Program-made: the position numbers and the translations under genes
NCBI RefSeq assembly: GCF_042658845.1
Contig: NZ_JBHSRI010000009.1
Location: forward strand, 62,001-126,000
Length of the DNA stretch: 64,000 nt
Reading direction: 5' to 3'
Source of the DNA: Paenisporosarcina macmurdoensis
GTDB lineage: Bacteria > Bacillota > Bacilli > Bacillales_A > Planococcaceae
Part shown: positions 42,936 through 51,952 of the stretch, in pieces
Numbering within the stretch: the stretch's first letter is position 1
Layout: each line of letters opens with the position of its first letter
The notes under the pieces: generated by a model
Told to the model about the DNA's origin: nothing
The model's database searches: none
Seen by the model: the letters and a program-made list of their open reading frames with translations, nothing else

Positions 42936-43301
42936 ATGCCGCTCATTCCATCCGAAAGTTTACCCTATTTTGAGAAAATGATTTATTTGCCGATGGTATT
43001 AACCATTTTAGAGAGGGACCGAGAAACCGTTGAAAAAGGTGCCTTCAAATTGAAGAGACCTTATGTTGCGATGATTGATCATGCAGTTAAAGAAGCGCAA
43101 CGAGAACTGACAGACACTAAGCTCTATTTGCGCCAACATAACATGAAAGTCATTCGTGGTAATCGCGATGATACCTTCACCGAATATGTTTTCTTTCACA
43201 GTGGATACGAAGAGCATCGTCGCTATTTAAACGTAAGATTGCGGAATCGAGTGGAGGAATTGCTTGGTGTGTATTTATCTATTGCTAAACAAGCGAATTG
43301 A
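42936..43301 (+). CDS. YhjD-like protein, function unknown, predicted SOS-regulated
   Basis: The 121-residue protein has FEKMIYLPMVLTILERDRET, FKLKRPYVAMIDHAVKEAQR and a C-terminal RYLNVRLRNRVEELLGVYL, matching my memory of the YhjD family found in Bacillus and Geobacillus. It is soluble, helical and highly charged. ATG 42936 has AAAGGAGG 7 nt upstream; an earlier in-frame ATG at 42885 would put the promoter inside the gene. A LexA-type box sits just before the ribosome site, which predicts induction by DNA damage. Confidence 0.75.
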   Translation: MPLIPSESLPYFEKMIYLPMVLTILERDRETVEKGAFKLKRPYVAMIDHAVKEAQRELTDTKLYLRQHNMKVIRGNRDDTFTEYVFFHSGYEEHRRYLNVRLRNRVEELLGVYLSIAKQAN

Positions 43302-43335
43302 AGAAAAAATGAGATGGCTTAATCAAAAGTCATAA

Positions 43336-43365
43336 TAAAAAGCCCTTTTAAAGAACGAAGGGCTT
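43336..43365 (-). terminator. Terminator of comK
   Basis: On the minus strand, AAGCCCTT-loop-AAGGGCTT is followed by TTTATTATG. It may also end yhjD weakly. Confidence 0.75.
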
Positions 43366-43376
43366 AGGTGTATGTA

Positions 43377-43925
43377 TCATCTCTTTGGGTTTTTTCGAGT
43401 AGGGTTATATGTAAGTTTTGACTGGGAAAAGGGATGATTCATTTGGTCACGTGTTTTTTGAAAATGATTCGTCAGGAAATGAGAAAGAACAAATTGCCTG
43501 CACATCGTAGAATGCGAAACATTTACCGGTAGAATTTCAGAGTTAGTGAAATGTACCAAGCATTGATTGCGAGAGTTCAAGGAATAACGGTCGACAGCAG
43601 AAAAAGAAATCCAAATATTCCCTTCTGATTCAGCGGAAAGTGTAGGCATCATAATTAAAGGAACTCCAAAATCATGTGAAATCATAAGAGGGAGTTTGTG
43701 TAAACGTCCAATGGACTCCCGAGAGAAAAAAGTAGCATGCTTATAAGAATTTCCATAAAAAATGAGCGATTTTTTAATTATTGCATTGGGCTTCATTTTG
43801 ACAAGAAATTCAGTATGATTTTCGATGACTCTAGTATAAAGATTATTCTCAATCCAAGTGGGTACAAGTGCAATTGTATTGAATGAAACTAGGTAATTAG
43901 ATGTTGCTAAGAACTTTTCTCCCAT
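43377..43925 (-). CDS. comK: Competence transcription factor ComK
   Basis: The 182-residue protein matches ComK through most of its length: YLVSFNTIALVPTWIENN, FLVKMKPNAIIKKSLIFYG followed by NSYKHATF, and VPLIMMPTLSAESEGNIWIS. ComK is the master activator of DNA-uptake genes in Bacillus. Residues after about 165 (HPFSQSKLTYNPTRKNPKR) are Lys/Arg/Pro-rich and shorter than the Bacillus subtilis tail, which is the MecA-binding degradation region. GGGAGTGA precedes ATG 43925. It is divergent from the yhzC-like gene, as in Bacillus subtilis. Confidence 0.9.
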   Translation of the reverse strand: MGEKFLATSNYLVSFNTIALVPTWIENNLYTRVIENHTEFLVKMKPNAIIKKSLIFYGNSYKHATFFSRESIGRLHKLPLMISHDFGVPLIMMPTLSAESEGNIWISFSAVDRYSLNSRNQCLVHFTNSEILPVNVSHSTMCRQFVLSHFLTNHFQKTRDQMNHPFSQSKLTYNPTRKNPKR

Positions 43926-44112
43926 GTATTCACTCCCCTATTAATAGACTACAAACCCTATTATAGAGAAATATGGCAATTAATCAACACTAATTTACTA
44001 ATAATTAAAAATATTTAGAAAAAAATAAAACATAGCGAATTTTCAGAAAAAACATTTGCAACTTCCTACCGTTTTTACTTATAATAGAAAAAAGGCATCC
44101 GAGGTGATTGCA

Positions 44113-44352
44113 ATGGATAAGTATTATTCATATGCTGATTTTCTAAAAGCGATGGGGCGAAATCAAACCGTTAGTGAAGCGGAAAAACTGTTGAACGAAA
44201 TCTACATGGATTTATTTCTAAACCATGTACATAGAGAACAACGAAAAGATCGCTTATTAACTTTGATTGATCATGCGCTCGATCAAAAAGATAAAGGGTC
44301 GTTTGTGGCGTACGCCAACGAGCTAAGTCAGTTACAGCAAGACAGTGTGTAA
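44113..44352 (+). CDS. IDEAL-domain small protein (YhzC-like)
   Basis: A 79-residue protein with SEAEKLLNEIYMDLFLNHVH followed by LLTLIDHALDQKDKGSFVAY, the IDEAL-domain pattern (short helix pair with L..IDxAL..xDK..F). It lies divergent from comK, where Bacillus subtilis has yhzC, which I recall as an IDEAL protein. ATG 44113 follows GAGGTGAT; the longer frame from 44056 lacks a site. The function is unknown. Confidence 0.8.
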   Translation: MDKYYSYADFLKAMGRNQTVSEAEKLLNEIYMDLFLNHVHREQRKDRLLTLIDHALDQKDKGSFVAYANELSQLQQDSV

Positions 44353-44375
44353 TCTTGATTCTATAATTCGTGAAT

Positions 44376-44407
44376 CATCCGCTCTTTTCGAAGAGCGGAT
44401 TTTCTTT
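44376..44407 (+). terminator. Terminator of the yhzC-like gene
   Basis: CCGCTCTT-TTCG-AAGAGCGG followed by ATTTTCTTT. Confidence 0.85.
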
Positions 44408-44560
44408 ATGTCTAAATTCACAAGCAGCTTCTCATAACATGCTATCCTCTTTAAATTGCTAGTTCCACTAGGCAAGTCGCGGGAACTTTATGGATCAGAA
44501 AAGTGCATATTCACTTTTCATCCTTCTAACGCCGCCGACAATTTTTACTTTTTGAACGAA

Positions 44561-44574
44561 AAAACATACGTTCG
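44561..44574 (+). promoter_or_regulatory. LexA box upstream of uvrBA
   Basis: AAAACATACGTTCG differs from the Bacillus SOS consensus only at the first two positions; uvrBA is a known SOS operon in Bacillus. Confidence 0.65.
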
Positions 44575-44681
44575 CTTTTTATTCGTATTCAAATGGGGAA
44601 TATGATAAAATATGAACAATAATGAAAATGATCGACCAGAGCTAAAGTATCGATTTTCGCTTTTAAGTTAGGGGAGAAACC

Positions 44682-46664
44682 ATGGAACAATCTTTTGATT
44701 TACAGGCACCTTATAAACCAGATGGAGACCAGCCGCAAGCAATTCAGGAATTGATTAAAGGAATAGCGGATGGTAAGAAATACCAAACTTTGCTCGGTGC
44801 GACAGGAACAGGTAAAACTTTTACCGTATCTAATGTAGTCACGGAAATTAAAAAACCAACATTGGTCATGGCTCATAATAAAACACTAGCGGGACAACTA
44901 TATAGTGAGTTTAAAGAATTCTTTCCAAATAATGCGGTGGAGTATTTCGTTAGCTTCTACGATTACTATCAACCAGAAGCTTATGTACCTCAAACAGATA
45001 CGTATATTGAAAAAGATTCGAGCATTAATGAAGAAATTGACAAGTTGCGCCACTCTGCAACGTCGGCTTTATTTGAACGACAGGATGTATTAATTGTTGC
45101 ATCCGTTTCATGTATATACGGTTTAGGGAATCCTGAAGAATATCGTGATATGGTATTGTCCTTGCGTATGGGAATGGAAATTGAACGCAATCAGTTACTT
45201 CGTAAATTAGTCGACATCCAATATGAACGAAATGATATGAACTTTGTGCGCGGAAAATTCAGAGTGCGTGGAGATGTGGTTGAAATTTTCCCGGCATCTC
45301 GAGATGAGCGCTGTATTCGTGTTGAGTTTTTTGGAGACGAAATTGACCGAATTCGTGAAGTAGATGCATTAACCGGTGAAATCATTGGTGAACGAGAACA
45401 CGTCGCCATCTTCCCGAACTCCCACTTCGTTACACGTGAAGAGAAATTGTTAGTAGCGATTGAAAACATAGAAGTTGAATTAGAACAACAGTTAAAAGTC
45501 CTTCGGGGTGAAGATAAATTACTAGAAGCGCAACGACTGGAACAACGTACTCGCTACGACTTAGAGATGATGCGAGAAATGGGCTTTTGTTCAGGAATTG
45601 AAAACTACTCGCGACACTTAACACTACGCGAACCAGGCGCAACTCCTTATACATTACTCGATTACTTCCCAGACGACTTCTTAATAGTCGTCGATGAAAG
45701 TCATGTCACATTACCTCAAGTGCGTGGGATGTTTAATGGAGACCAAGCGCGTAAAAAAATGTTAGTGGAACATGGCTTCCGTTTACCATCTGCCATGGAT
45801 AACCGTCCGTTAACATTCCAAGAATTTGAGGGACATATGAAACAAGCGATTTTCGTTTCTGCGACACCAGGAGCATATGAACTAGAACATACACCGGAGA
45901 TGGTTGAGCAAATTATTCGACCTACAGGACTCTTAGACCCTACAATCGATGTCCGTCCAATTGAAGGGCAAATTGATGATTTAATTGATGAAATCCGACA
46001 ACGCTCTGAGCGCAACGAACGTGTGCTAATTACTACATTAACGAAAAAAATGTCCGAGGATTTAACGGATTACCTAAAAGAAATAGGAATAAAAGTTAAC
46101 TACTTACACTCAGAGATTAAAACACTTGAGCGTATTGAAATTATTAGAGAACTTCGAATGGGAACATATGACGTGTTGGTAGGAATTAACTTACTAAGAG
46201 AAGGTCTCGACATTCCAGAAGTTTCACTCGTGGCGATACTTGATGCAGATAAAGAAGGATTTTTACGTTCGGAACGATCACTTATTCAAATCACCGGGCG
46301 AGCAGCCCGAAACTCAAATGGTCACGTAATTATGTATGCAGATCGTATGACGGATTCAATGACGAAAGCAATTGGAGAAACAGATCGTCGTCGCAACATT
46401 CAAATCGAATATAACAAAAAACACGGAATTACACCAAAAACGATTCAAAAGAAAATTCGCGACGTTATTCGTGCATCTCGTGATGCTGAAGAAACAATTA
46501 CTTATATGGAGAAAGTGACAAAAGGGAAGAAATTAACCAAAGATGAGAAACAAACATTGTTATTAACACTAGAAAAAGAAATGAAAGACGCAGCGAAGGC
46601 ACTCGATTTCGAACGTGCAGCTGAACTGCGCGATACGATTTTGGAACTGAAAGTGGAAGGATGA
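44682..46664 (+). CDS. uvrB: Excinuclease ABC subunit B
   Basis: The 660-residue DNA-damage-recognition helicase of nucleotide excision repair. Walker A is LLGATGTGKTFTVSNV near residue 40; the beta-hairpin region YYDYYQPEAYVP-type motif (FYDYYQPEAYVPQTDTYIEK) is intact. Helicase motifs VVDESHVTLPQVRGM and GRAARNSNGHVIMYAD follow, and the C-terminal UVR domain is LEKEMKDAAKALDFERAAEL. ATG 44682 follows AGGGGAG. uvrA follows 6 nt later. Confidence 0.98.
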   Translation: MEQSFDLQAPYKPDGDQPQAIQELIKGIADGKKYQTLLGATGTGKTFTVSNVVTEIKKPTLVMAHNKTLAGQLYSEFKEFFPNNAVEYFVSFYDYYQPEAYVPQTDTYIEKDSSINEEIDKLRHSATSALFERQDVLIVASVSCIYGLGNPEEYRDMVLSLRMGMEIERNQLLRKLVDIQYERNDMNFVRGKFRVRGDVVEIFPASRDERCIRVEFFGDEIDRIREVDALTGEIIGEREHVAIFPNSHFVTREEKLLVAIENIEVELEQQLKVLRGEDKLLEAQRLEQRTRYDLEMMREMGFCSGIENYSRHLTLREPGATPYTLLDYFPDDFLIVVDESHVTLPQVRGMFNGDQARKKMLVEHGFRLPSAMDNRPLTFQEFEGHMKQAIFVSATPGAYELEHTPEMVEQIIRPTGLLDPTIDVRPIEGQIDDLIDEIRQRSERNERVLITTLTKKMSEDLTDYLKEIGIKVNYLHSEIKTLERIEIIRELRMGTYDVLVGINLLREGLDIPEVSLVAILDADKEGFLRSERSLIQITGRAARNSNGHVIMYADRMTDSMTKAIGETDRRRNIQIEYNKKHGITPKTIQKKIRDVIRASRDAEETITYMEKVTKGKKLTKDEKQTLLLTLEKEMKDAAKALDFERAAELRDTILELKVEG

Positions 46665-46670
46665 AGTGAT

Positions 46671-49571
46671 TTGAAAAATCAAGAAATTCGTATAGAAGGT
46701 GCACGTGCACACAATTTGAAAAATGTCAGTTTAACCATTCCACGCGATAAACTTGTTGTTATGACAGGTTTGTCCGGTTCAGGAAAATCATCACTCGCTT
46801 TCGATACTATTTATGCAGAAGGTCAAAGACGATATGTAGAATCGCTATCATCTTATGCACGACAGTTTTTAGGGCAAATGGACAAACCAGATGTAGATGT
46901 AATTGAAGGTTTGTCGCCTGCCATTTCGATTGATCAAAAAACAACCAGTCGTAACCCTCGTTCGACAGTTGGAACTGTAACCGAGATTTACGATTACTTA
47001 CGTTTGTTATTTGCACGTGTAGGTAAGCCAATCTGTCCGAATCATGGAATCGAAATATCTTCTCAAACCATTGAACAAATGGTAGATCGATTGATGGAAT
47101 TTCAAGAAAAAACGCGTATGCAAATTTTAGCCCCAATCGTCTCTGGTCGAAAAGGGACGCATGCTAAAATGCTTGAAGATGTTAAGAAACAAGGATATGT
47201 CCGTGTACGTGTAAATGGAGACTTAATGGATTTAGATGATGATATTAATTTGGATAAAAATAAGAAACATGACATTGAAATTGTAATTGACCGAGTTGTG
47301 ATGAAAGAAGATATTGCACCGAGGCTAGCAGATTCTTTAGAAGCAGCACTAAGATTAGCTGATGGGCGTGTATTAATCGATGTTATGGAACACGAGTTAT
47401 TGCTGTTTAGTGAACACCATGCTTGTCCGATTTGTGGCTTTTCAATTGGCGAATTAGAACCACGTATGTTTTCATTCAACAGTCCTTTTGGTGCATGTCC
47501 TGAATGTGACGGACTTGGTACGAAGCTTGAAGTCGACCAAGAACTCGTCATTCCTGATTGGTCGAAGTCATTAAGTGAAGGCGCTATTGCTCCATGGGAA
47601 CCGACGAGTTCGCAGTACTATCCACAACTGCTAGCAGCCGTGTGTAAACATTATAAAATCAATATGAATAAAGCTGTTTCAAAACTGACAAAAGATCAAA
47701 TGGATAAAGTGCTTCATGGATCGGGTGCAGATAAAATTCGATTCCGTTACGAAAATGATTTTGGACAAGTCCGAGATAATGAAATTTATTTTGAAGGTGT
47801 TTTAAAAAATATCGAACGTCGATATAAAGAGACGTCTTCTGATTATATTCGAGAACAAATGGAAAAGTATATGGCACAACAAGACTGTCCAACATGTACA
47901 GGGTATCGCCTAAAGCCGGAAACATTAGCAGTTAAAGTAGCGTCACTTCATATCGGACAAGTAACGTCATTCTCGATTGAAGAAGCGGATGCATTCTTCA
48001 AGTCATTGGAGTTATCCGAAAAAGATATGCAAATTGCACGTCTCATTTTACGTGAACTTCATGAACGACTAGGGTTCCTTATAAATGTAGGATTAGATTA
48101 TTTAACATTAAATAGAGCTGCTGGGACATTATCAGGTGGTGAAGCACAGCGTATTCGTTTAGCGACTCAAATCGGTTCACGTTTAACGGGAGTGCTTTAC
48201 ATTTTAGATGAGCCATCGATTGGTTTACATCAACGTGATAATAATCGTTTAATTGAAACGCTTAAAAACATGCGTGATATTGGCAACACATTAATCGTGG
48301 TCGAACATGATGAAGATACGATGATGGCTGCGGATTATTTAATAGATGTGGGTCCAGGGGCTGGAGTACATGGTGGCGAAATAGTGGCAGCTGGAACACC
48401 GACACAAGTAATGAAGAGTACGAAGTCGATTACTGGTCAATATTTGAGCGGCAAGAAATTTATCCCACTGCCTACTGAGCGTCGAAAACCAGATGGTCGA
48501 ATGATTTCGATAAAAGGGGCAACTGCGAATAACTTGAAAAATGTAACGGTGGATATTCCACTGGGTGTCTTTACTTCTGTTACAGGTGTATCAGGTTCAG
48601 GTAAAAGTACGTTAATCAATGAAATCTTGCATAAATCACTTGCACAAAAATTAAATCGTGCAAAAGCAAAACCAGGACAACACAAAGAAGTAACGGGTAT
48701 CGAACAGCTTGAAAAAGTCATCGATATTGACCAATCTCCAATCGGTCGAACACCTAGATCAAATCCAGCAACCTATACAGGCGTGTTCGATGATATACGT
48801 GATGTCTATGCATCAACGAATGAAGCGAAGGTTCGTGGCTATAAAAAAGGACGTTTCAGTTTCAATGTCAAAGGTGGCCGCTGTGAAGCGTGTCGGGGAG
48901 ACGGGATTATTAAAATAGAAATGCATTTCTTGCCAGACGTCTATGTACCATGTGAAATTTGTCACGGCAAGCGCTATAACCGTGAAACACTAGAAGTGAA
49001 ATACAAAGGTGAAAACATTGCTGACGTATTAAAAATGACTGCTGAGGATGCGGTGAAATTCTTCGAAAATATACCAAAGATTAATCGTAAACTTCAGACC
49101 ATTGTCGATGTTGGACTTGGGTACATGACGCTAGGTCAACCAGCAACGACGTTATCTGGTGGTGAAGCGCAGCGTGTGAAATTGGCATCTGAATTACACA
49201 AACGCTCGAACGGCAAGTCTTTCTATATATTAGATGAACCGACTACTGGATTACATGCACATGATATTGCACGGCTACTTATCGTCTTACAACGTTTAGT
49301 GGAGAGTGGTGACACGGTAGTAGTAATTGAACATAATTTAGATGTGATCAAAACATCAGATTATGTTATTGACTTGGGTCCAGAAGGTGGCGACAAGGGT
49401 GGAACCATCTTAGCTGTCGGAACACCTGAAGAAATTGCTAAAGTCAAAAAGTCTTATACAGGTCACTATTTAAAGCCAATACTTGAACGTGACAGCAAGC
49501 GTATGGAAGAGCAAATAGCAAAAGCATCATCGAAGAGAACGAAGAAAAAAGAGACAGTTGCAGTAAAATGA
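46671..49571 (+). CDS. uvrA: Excinuclease ABC subunit A
   Basis: The 966-residue DNA-binding ATPase has two ABC cassettes: GLSGSGKSSLAFDTIYAEGQ near residue 32 and GVSGSGKSTLINEILHKSL near 640. It has two signature loops (LSGGEAQRIRLA, LSGGEAQRVKLA) and zinc modules at CPICGFS..CPEC and CEACRGDG..CEICHGKRYN. It starts with TTG at 46671 (GGAAGGATGAAGTGA upstream). It is cotranscribed with uvrB in the standard order. Confidence 0.98.
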   Translation: MKNQEIRIEGARAHNLKNVSLTIPRDKLVVMTGLSGSGKSSLAFDTIYAEGQRRYVESLSSYARQFLGQMDKPDVDVIEGLSPAISIDQKTTSRNPRSTVGTVTEIYDYLRLLFARVGKPICPNHGIEISSQTIEQMVDRLMEFQEKTRMQILAPIVSGRKGTHAKMLEDVKKQGYVRVRVNGDLMDLDDDINLDKNKKHDIEIVIDRVVMKEDIAPRLADSLEAALRLADGRVLIDVMEHELLLFSEHHACPICGFSIGELEPRMFSFNSPFGACPECDGLGTKLEVDQELVIPDWSKSLSEGAIAPWEPTSSQYYPQLLAAVCKHYKINMNKAVSKLTKDQMDKVLHGSGADKIRFRYENDFGQVRDNEIYFEGVLKNIERRYKETSSDYIREQMEKYMAQQDCPTCTGYRLKPETLAVKVASLHIGQVTSFSIEEADAFFKSLELSEKDMQIARLILRELHERLGFLINVGLDYLTLNRAAGTLSGGEAQRIRLATQIGSRLTGVLYILDEPSIGLHQRDNNRLIETLKNMRDIGNTLIVVEHDEDTMMAADYLIDVGPGAGVHGGEIVAAGTPTQVMKSTKSITGQYLSGKKFIPLPTERRKPDGRMISIKGATANNLKNVTVDIPLGVFTSVTGVSGSGKSTLINEILHKSLAQKLNRAKAKPGQHKEVTGIEQLEKVIDIDQSPIGRTPRSNPATYTGVFDDIRDVYASTNEAKVRGYKKGRFSFNVKGGRCEACRGDGIIKIEMHFLPDVYVPCEICHGKRYNRETLEVKYKGENIADVLKMTAEDAVKFFENIPKINRKLQTIVDVGLGYMTLGQPATTLSGGEAQRVKLASELHKRSNGKSFYILDEPTTGLHAHDIARLLIVLQRLVESGDTVVVIEHNLDVIKTSDYVIDLGPEGGDKGGTILAVGTPEEIAKVKKSYTGHYLKPILERDSKRMEEQIAKASSKRTKKKETVAVK

Positions 49572-49650
49572 AACTTTTCTTGTTTGTAATTCGTATGTAT
49601 AAGAGAAGAACAAAGTACCGCGCAAAGCGGCTTTGAAGGAGGCCAAATAT

Positions 49651-50808
49651 ATGCAAGAAGAACGTAAACGCATTTTAGATTCAGTCGAAAAAGGGACGAT
49701 ATCTGCTCAAGAAGCGTTAATATTGCTAGAGGCTCTAGGAAATGAGGGGACGAAGCCACTTGCATCATCGTATGCTGGTAGTCAGTCTGAATCAAAAACT
49801 CATTCAACAAACTCGAATTCAGAAACACACAACAAGAAATCCACATCCTCTCAAGCAGAAGATTTTATGGAAGATATTAAACGAGACTTTTCCCAGTTCA
49901 GTGACCGCTTCATGCAATTTATGCAAACAACGGTAGGGAAAATGAAATCATTTGATTTTGAGATGCCGTTTGGTGAGCCTAACGAATTTCATCACACCGT
50001 TACAAAAGAAAACGTTGACTTTAAAGAAATATCAGTAGATATTGCCAATGGTAAATTCGAAATGTATCCGTCACAAGACGGTCAAGTACGTGCAGAATGT
50101 CATGTGAAGGTCTACCGCACAGCACAAGAAGAGGATACAAAGAAAGAATTTCTTGAGAAGTTTGTATTTGTAGTGGATCAACAACGATTACGCATCATTA
50201 GTGATTTGAAAACGACATCTGTAAACGTCGTTTTATACGTACCAAAACAACTGTACGATTCAATTTCAGTGCGCTTGTTTAATGGTGCATTTATCGGAAA
50301 ACATTTAGAAGTAGGTCGTCTGAAAGTTAAAACTGCGAATGGCAAGATTGAACTGAAAGATGTTCATCTTGAAGATGGTGAAGTACAAACTGCAAATGGT
50401 GCCATTCAGATAAAAGAGGCAAAAGGAAATAAAATTGATGCCGAAACGATCAATGGAAAAATCTATATCGACGGCCATTTAGTAGACATCGAGGCTCAAT
50501 CAGTTAACGGGCATGTTGTTGTAACAACAAAAAATACAGATGCTCGGAAAATTGAAGGGCGCGCTGTAGCTGGTGCAGTTGAAATTTATGTTCCTTCTAC
50601 AGTTGGTTTACATGGAGAAATAGCTTCGAACTTCGGGAAAATGGAAGTTGCACTAACTGATGTTACACGAGTAAATGAACAAGAGCATTTCTTGCAAAAA
50701 AACATTCGTTTTACAAAAGAAATTGTAGGCTCAACAGTTGCTCCTCTCTACATTAAGGGCGAAGCCAAAACAGGATCAATTCTAGTTCGTTACATCTCTT
50801 CTGAATAA
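49651..50808 (+). CDS. YvlB-like DUF4097 protein with SHOCT-like N terminus
   Basis: 385 residues. The first 40 (RILDSVEKGTISAQEALILL, EALG) form the short SHOCT-like helical domain of YvlB/LiaG relatives. A polar linker rich in Ser/Thr follows (about 42-80). A right-handed beta-helix-type DUF4097 domain fills the rest, with visible repeats LKVKTANGKIELKDVHLEDG, VQTANGAIQIKEAKGNKID and INGKIYIDGHLVDIEAQSVN. Bacillus relatives are linked to envelope-stress operons. It starts 80 bp after uvrA with its own GAAGGAGG, and ends at a strong terminator. Confidence 0.85.
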   Translation: MQEERKRILDSVEKGTISAQEALILLEALGNEGTKPLASSYAGSQSESKTHSTNSNSETHNKKSTSSQAEDFMEDIKRDFSQFSDRFMQFMQTTVGKMKSFDFEMPFGEPNEFHHTVTKENVDFKEISVDIANGKFEMYPSQDGQVRAECHVKVYRTAQEEDTKKEFLEKFVFVVDQQRLRIISDLKTTSVNVVLYVPKQLYDSISVRLFNGAFIGKHLEVGRLKVKTANGKIELKDVHLEDGEVQTANGAIQIKEAKGNKIDAETINGKIYIDGHLVDIEAQSVNGHVVVTTKNTDARKIEGRAVAGAVEIYVPSTVGLHGEIASNFGKMEVALTDVTRVNEQEHFLQKNIRFTKEIVGSTVAPLYIKGEAKTGSILVRYISSE

Positions 50809-50822
50809 TTAAGCGTGTAAAA

Positions 50823-50877
50823 ATAAAAACCCGTATCTCAGACACTTTAAAAAAGGTGACTGGATACGGGTTTTTTC
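50823..50877 (+). terminator. Terminator of the uvrBA-yvlB region
   Basis: AAAACCCGTATC .. GATACGGGTTTTTT, with an inner stem CACTTT/AAAGGTG. Confidence 0.9.
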
Positions 50878-50922
50878 TATGAATTTTTTTTCGAACTTCT
50901 GTATCCCTAAAATCACAGAAAC

Positions 50923-51540
50923 TTATTGTAGTCCCTCAAATAACAATACTCTTGCAGGAGAACCGTCTGTGCCTTCTAACTTAAGTGGTGCAGCAACCAT
51001 GAAATATTCGCCTTGATTAATTTCCTTTAAGCGAAGTCCTTCAATGATAATTATTTTTTTGGCAAATAATGTTTTATGGGTTGGATGCCCTTCTTGACTG
51101 CGTTCAATTCCAAGTGTGTCTATTCCTACCCCTCGTACACCTATCTCAGAAAGGTATTCTGCTCCGTCTTGCGTAAGATAAATGAAATCAAAATTAAATG
51201 TATCTTCAAAAGAATTTTTCGTTTTGAAAAATACGAAATCATTTTTTTGAATGTCAAATCTTTCTAGATCCTTTTTCGAAATTCCGTCTTCCACTTGTGT
51301 TAAATCGAAAACTTTACATTGCCCCACAAGATCGTCCATTGAGATTGTTTCAAACGTATCGCCATCAACAACCATATGACGTGGTGCATCAATATGTGTC
51401 CCTGTATGTACATCTAACTCAAGACGAGTTTCCGTGACATATCCATCCGTTCCTTGATTCATTTTTGGTTGTTTTTCAGGTTTATTTTTGTAAACGGTCA
51501 TTCCTTCATAAATAGTTCCTGTCACATCATGCATTTTCAT
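50923..51540 (-). CDS. Cyclase-family hydrolase (kynurenine-formamidase-like)
   Basis: 205 residues. The metal motif HTGTHIDAPRHMVVDGDTFE and the C-terminal AAPLKLEGTDGSPARVLLFE are signatures of the cyclase/KynB amidohydrolase family. GVGIDTLGIERSQEGHPTHK supplies the second metal/substrate segment. Such enzymes hydrolyse N-formyl or other amide groups. No tryptophan-degradation genes are near, so a kynurenine role is not supported. It is divergent from zwf with 412 bp between starts, so it could share control with the formaldehyde cluster; an N-formyl substrate would fit, but this is speculation. Confidence 0.85.
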   Translation of the reverse strand: MKMHDVTGTIYEGMTVYKNKPEKQPKMNQGTDGYVTETRLELDVHTGTHIDAPRHMVVDGDTFETISMDDLVGQCKVFDLTQVEDGISKKDLERFDIQKNDFVFFKTKNSFEDTFNFDFIYLTQDGAEYLSEIGVRGVGIDTLGIERSQEGHPTHKTLFAKKIIIIEGLRLKEINQGEYFMVAAPLKLEGTDGSPARVLLFEGLQ

Positions 51541-51952
51541 TATATAATCCCATCCTAATAATGTATTTGCTTCATAAGCGATATGGTTATCCTCGCATGT
51601 TGTTGATTAAATTGTCTAGTAAAACTACTTTTTCTCTTGAATAGCGGGTATTTTTATCCTTTGTAAAAAAAATAGTGTTTATATTCTGTGGTTGGGTATA
51701 TTACGAATGTACAAGTTAAGCCTGTTCTACATACAGTCTACAGTATGTTTTTTGTTACTAACTATATCAAAAGTAACTAGCTGTTAATAAAGTGCGTACT
51801 TACAAAAAAACACGATAAACATTATACTTACTTCTGTACTAAATCTACTATGAGTGGATGAACGAAAAATCTTAATACTCTTTTATTATAAATAACAAAA
51901 AAATAAGCATTATTCTAGTTTGGAAATGTTTTTGAAGTGGAGGAATAAAAAA
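51541..51952. other. Divergent intergenic region between the cyclase gene and zwf
   Basis: AT-rich, no gene. It holds the zwf promoter with an HxlR-type element (51789-51828). Further left are TGTACAAGTTAAGCC and TACAGTCTACAGTATG, with the direct repeat TACAGT(C/A)TAC/G-like, whose role is unclear. Confidence 0.6.
51789..51828 (+). promoter_or_regulatory. zwf promoter with HxlR-type activator element
   Basis: AAAGTGCGTACTT (51789-51801) overlaps the -35 TTACAA (51800-51805), followed by a 17-nt spacer and TATACT (51823-51828). The same 13-bp element, with its GTAC directly abutting the -35, a 17-nt spacer and TATACT, is found at the hxlA promoter. Confidence 0.75.

Larger units (their letters stand above)
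44353..44681 (+). other. 329-bp intergenic region upstream of uvrB
   Basis: It holds the terminator CCGCTCTT-TTCG-AAGAGCGG plus TTTTC (44376-44407), a hairpin GAAAAGTG-CATATT-CACTTTTC (44498-44519) and a LexA-like box (44561-44574). The uvrB promoter must lie at about 44550-44620, but no hexamer pair stands out. Confidence 0.6.

Noticed and set aside
43926..44112. ComK autoregulatory AAAA-N5-TTTT boxes in the comK promoter region
   Set aside because: A/T runs are plentiful but none gives the exact spacing; the nearest (AAAA..TTTT around 44030-44044) has a 9-nt gap.
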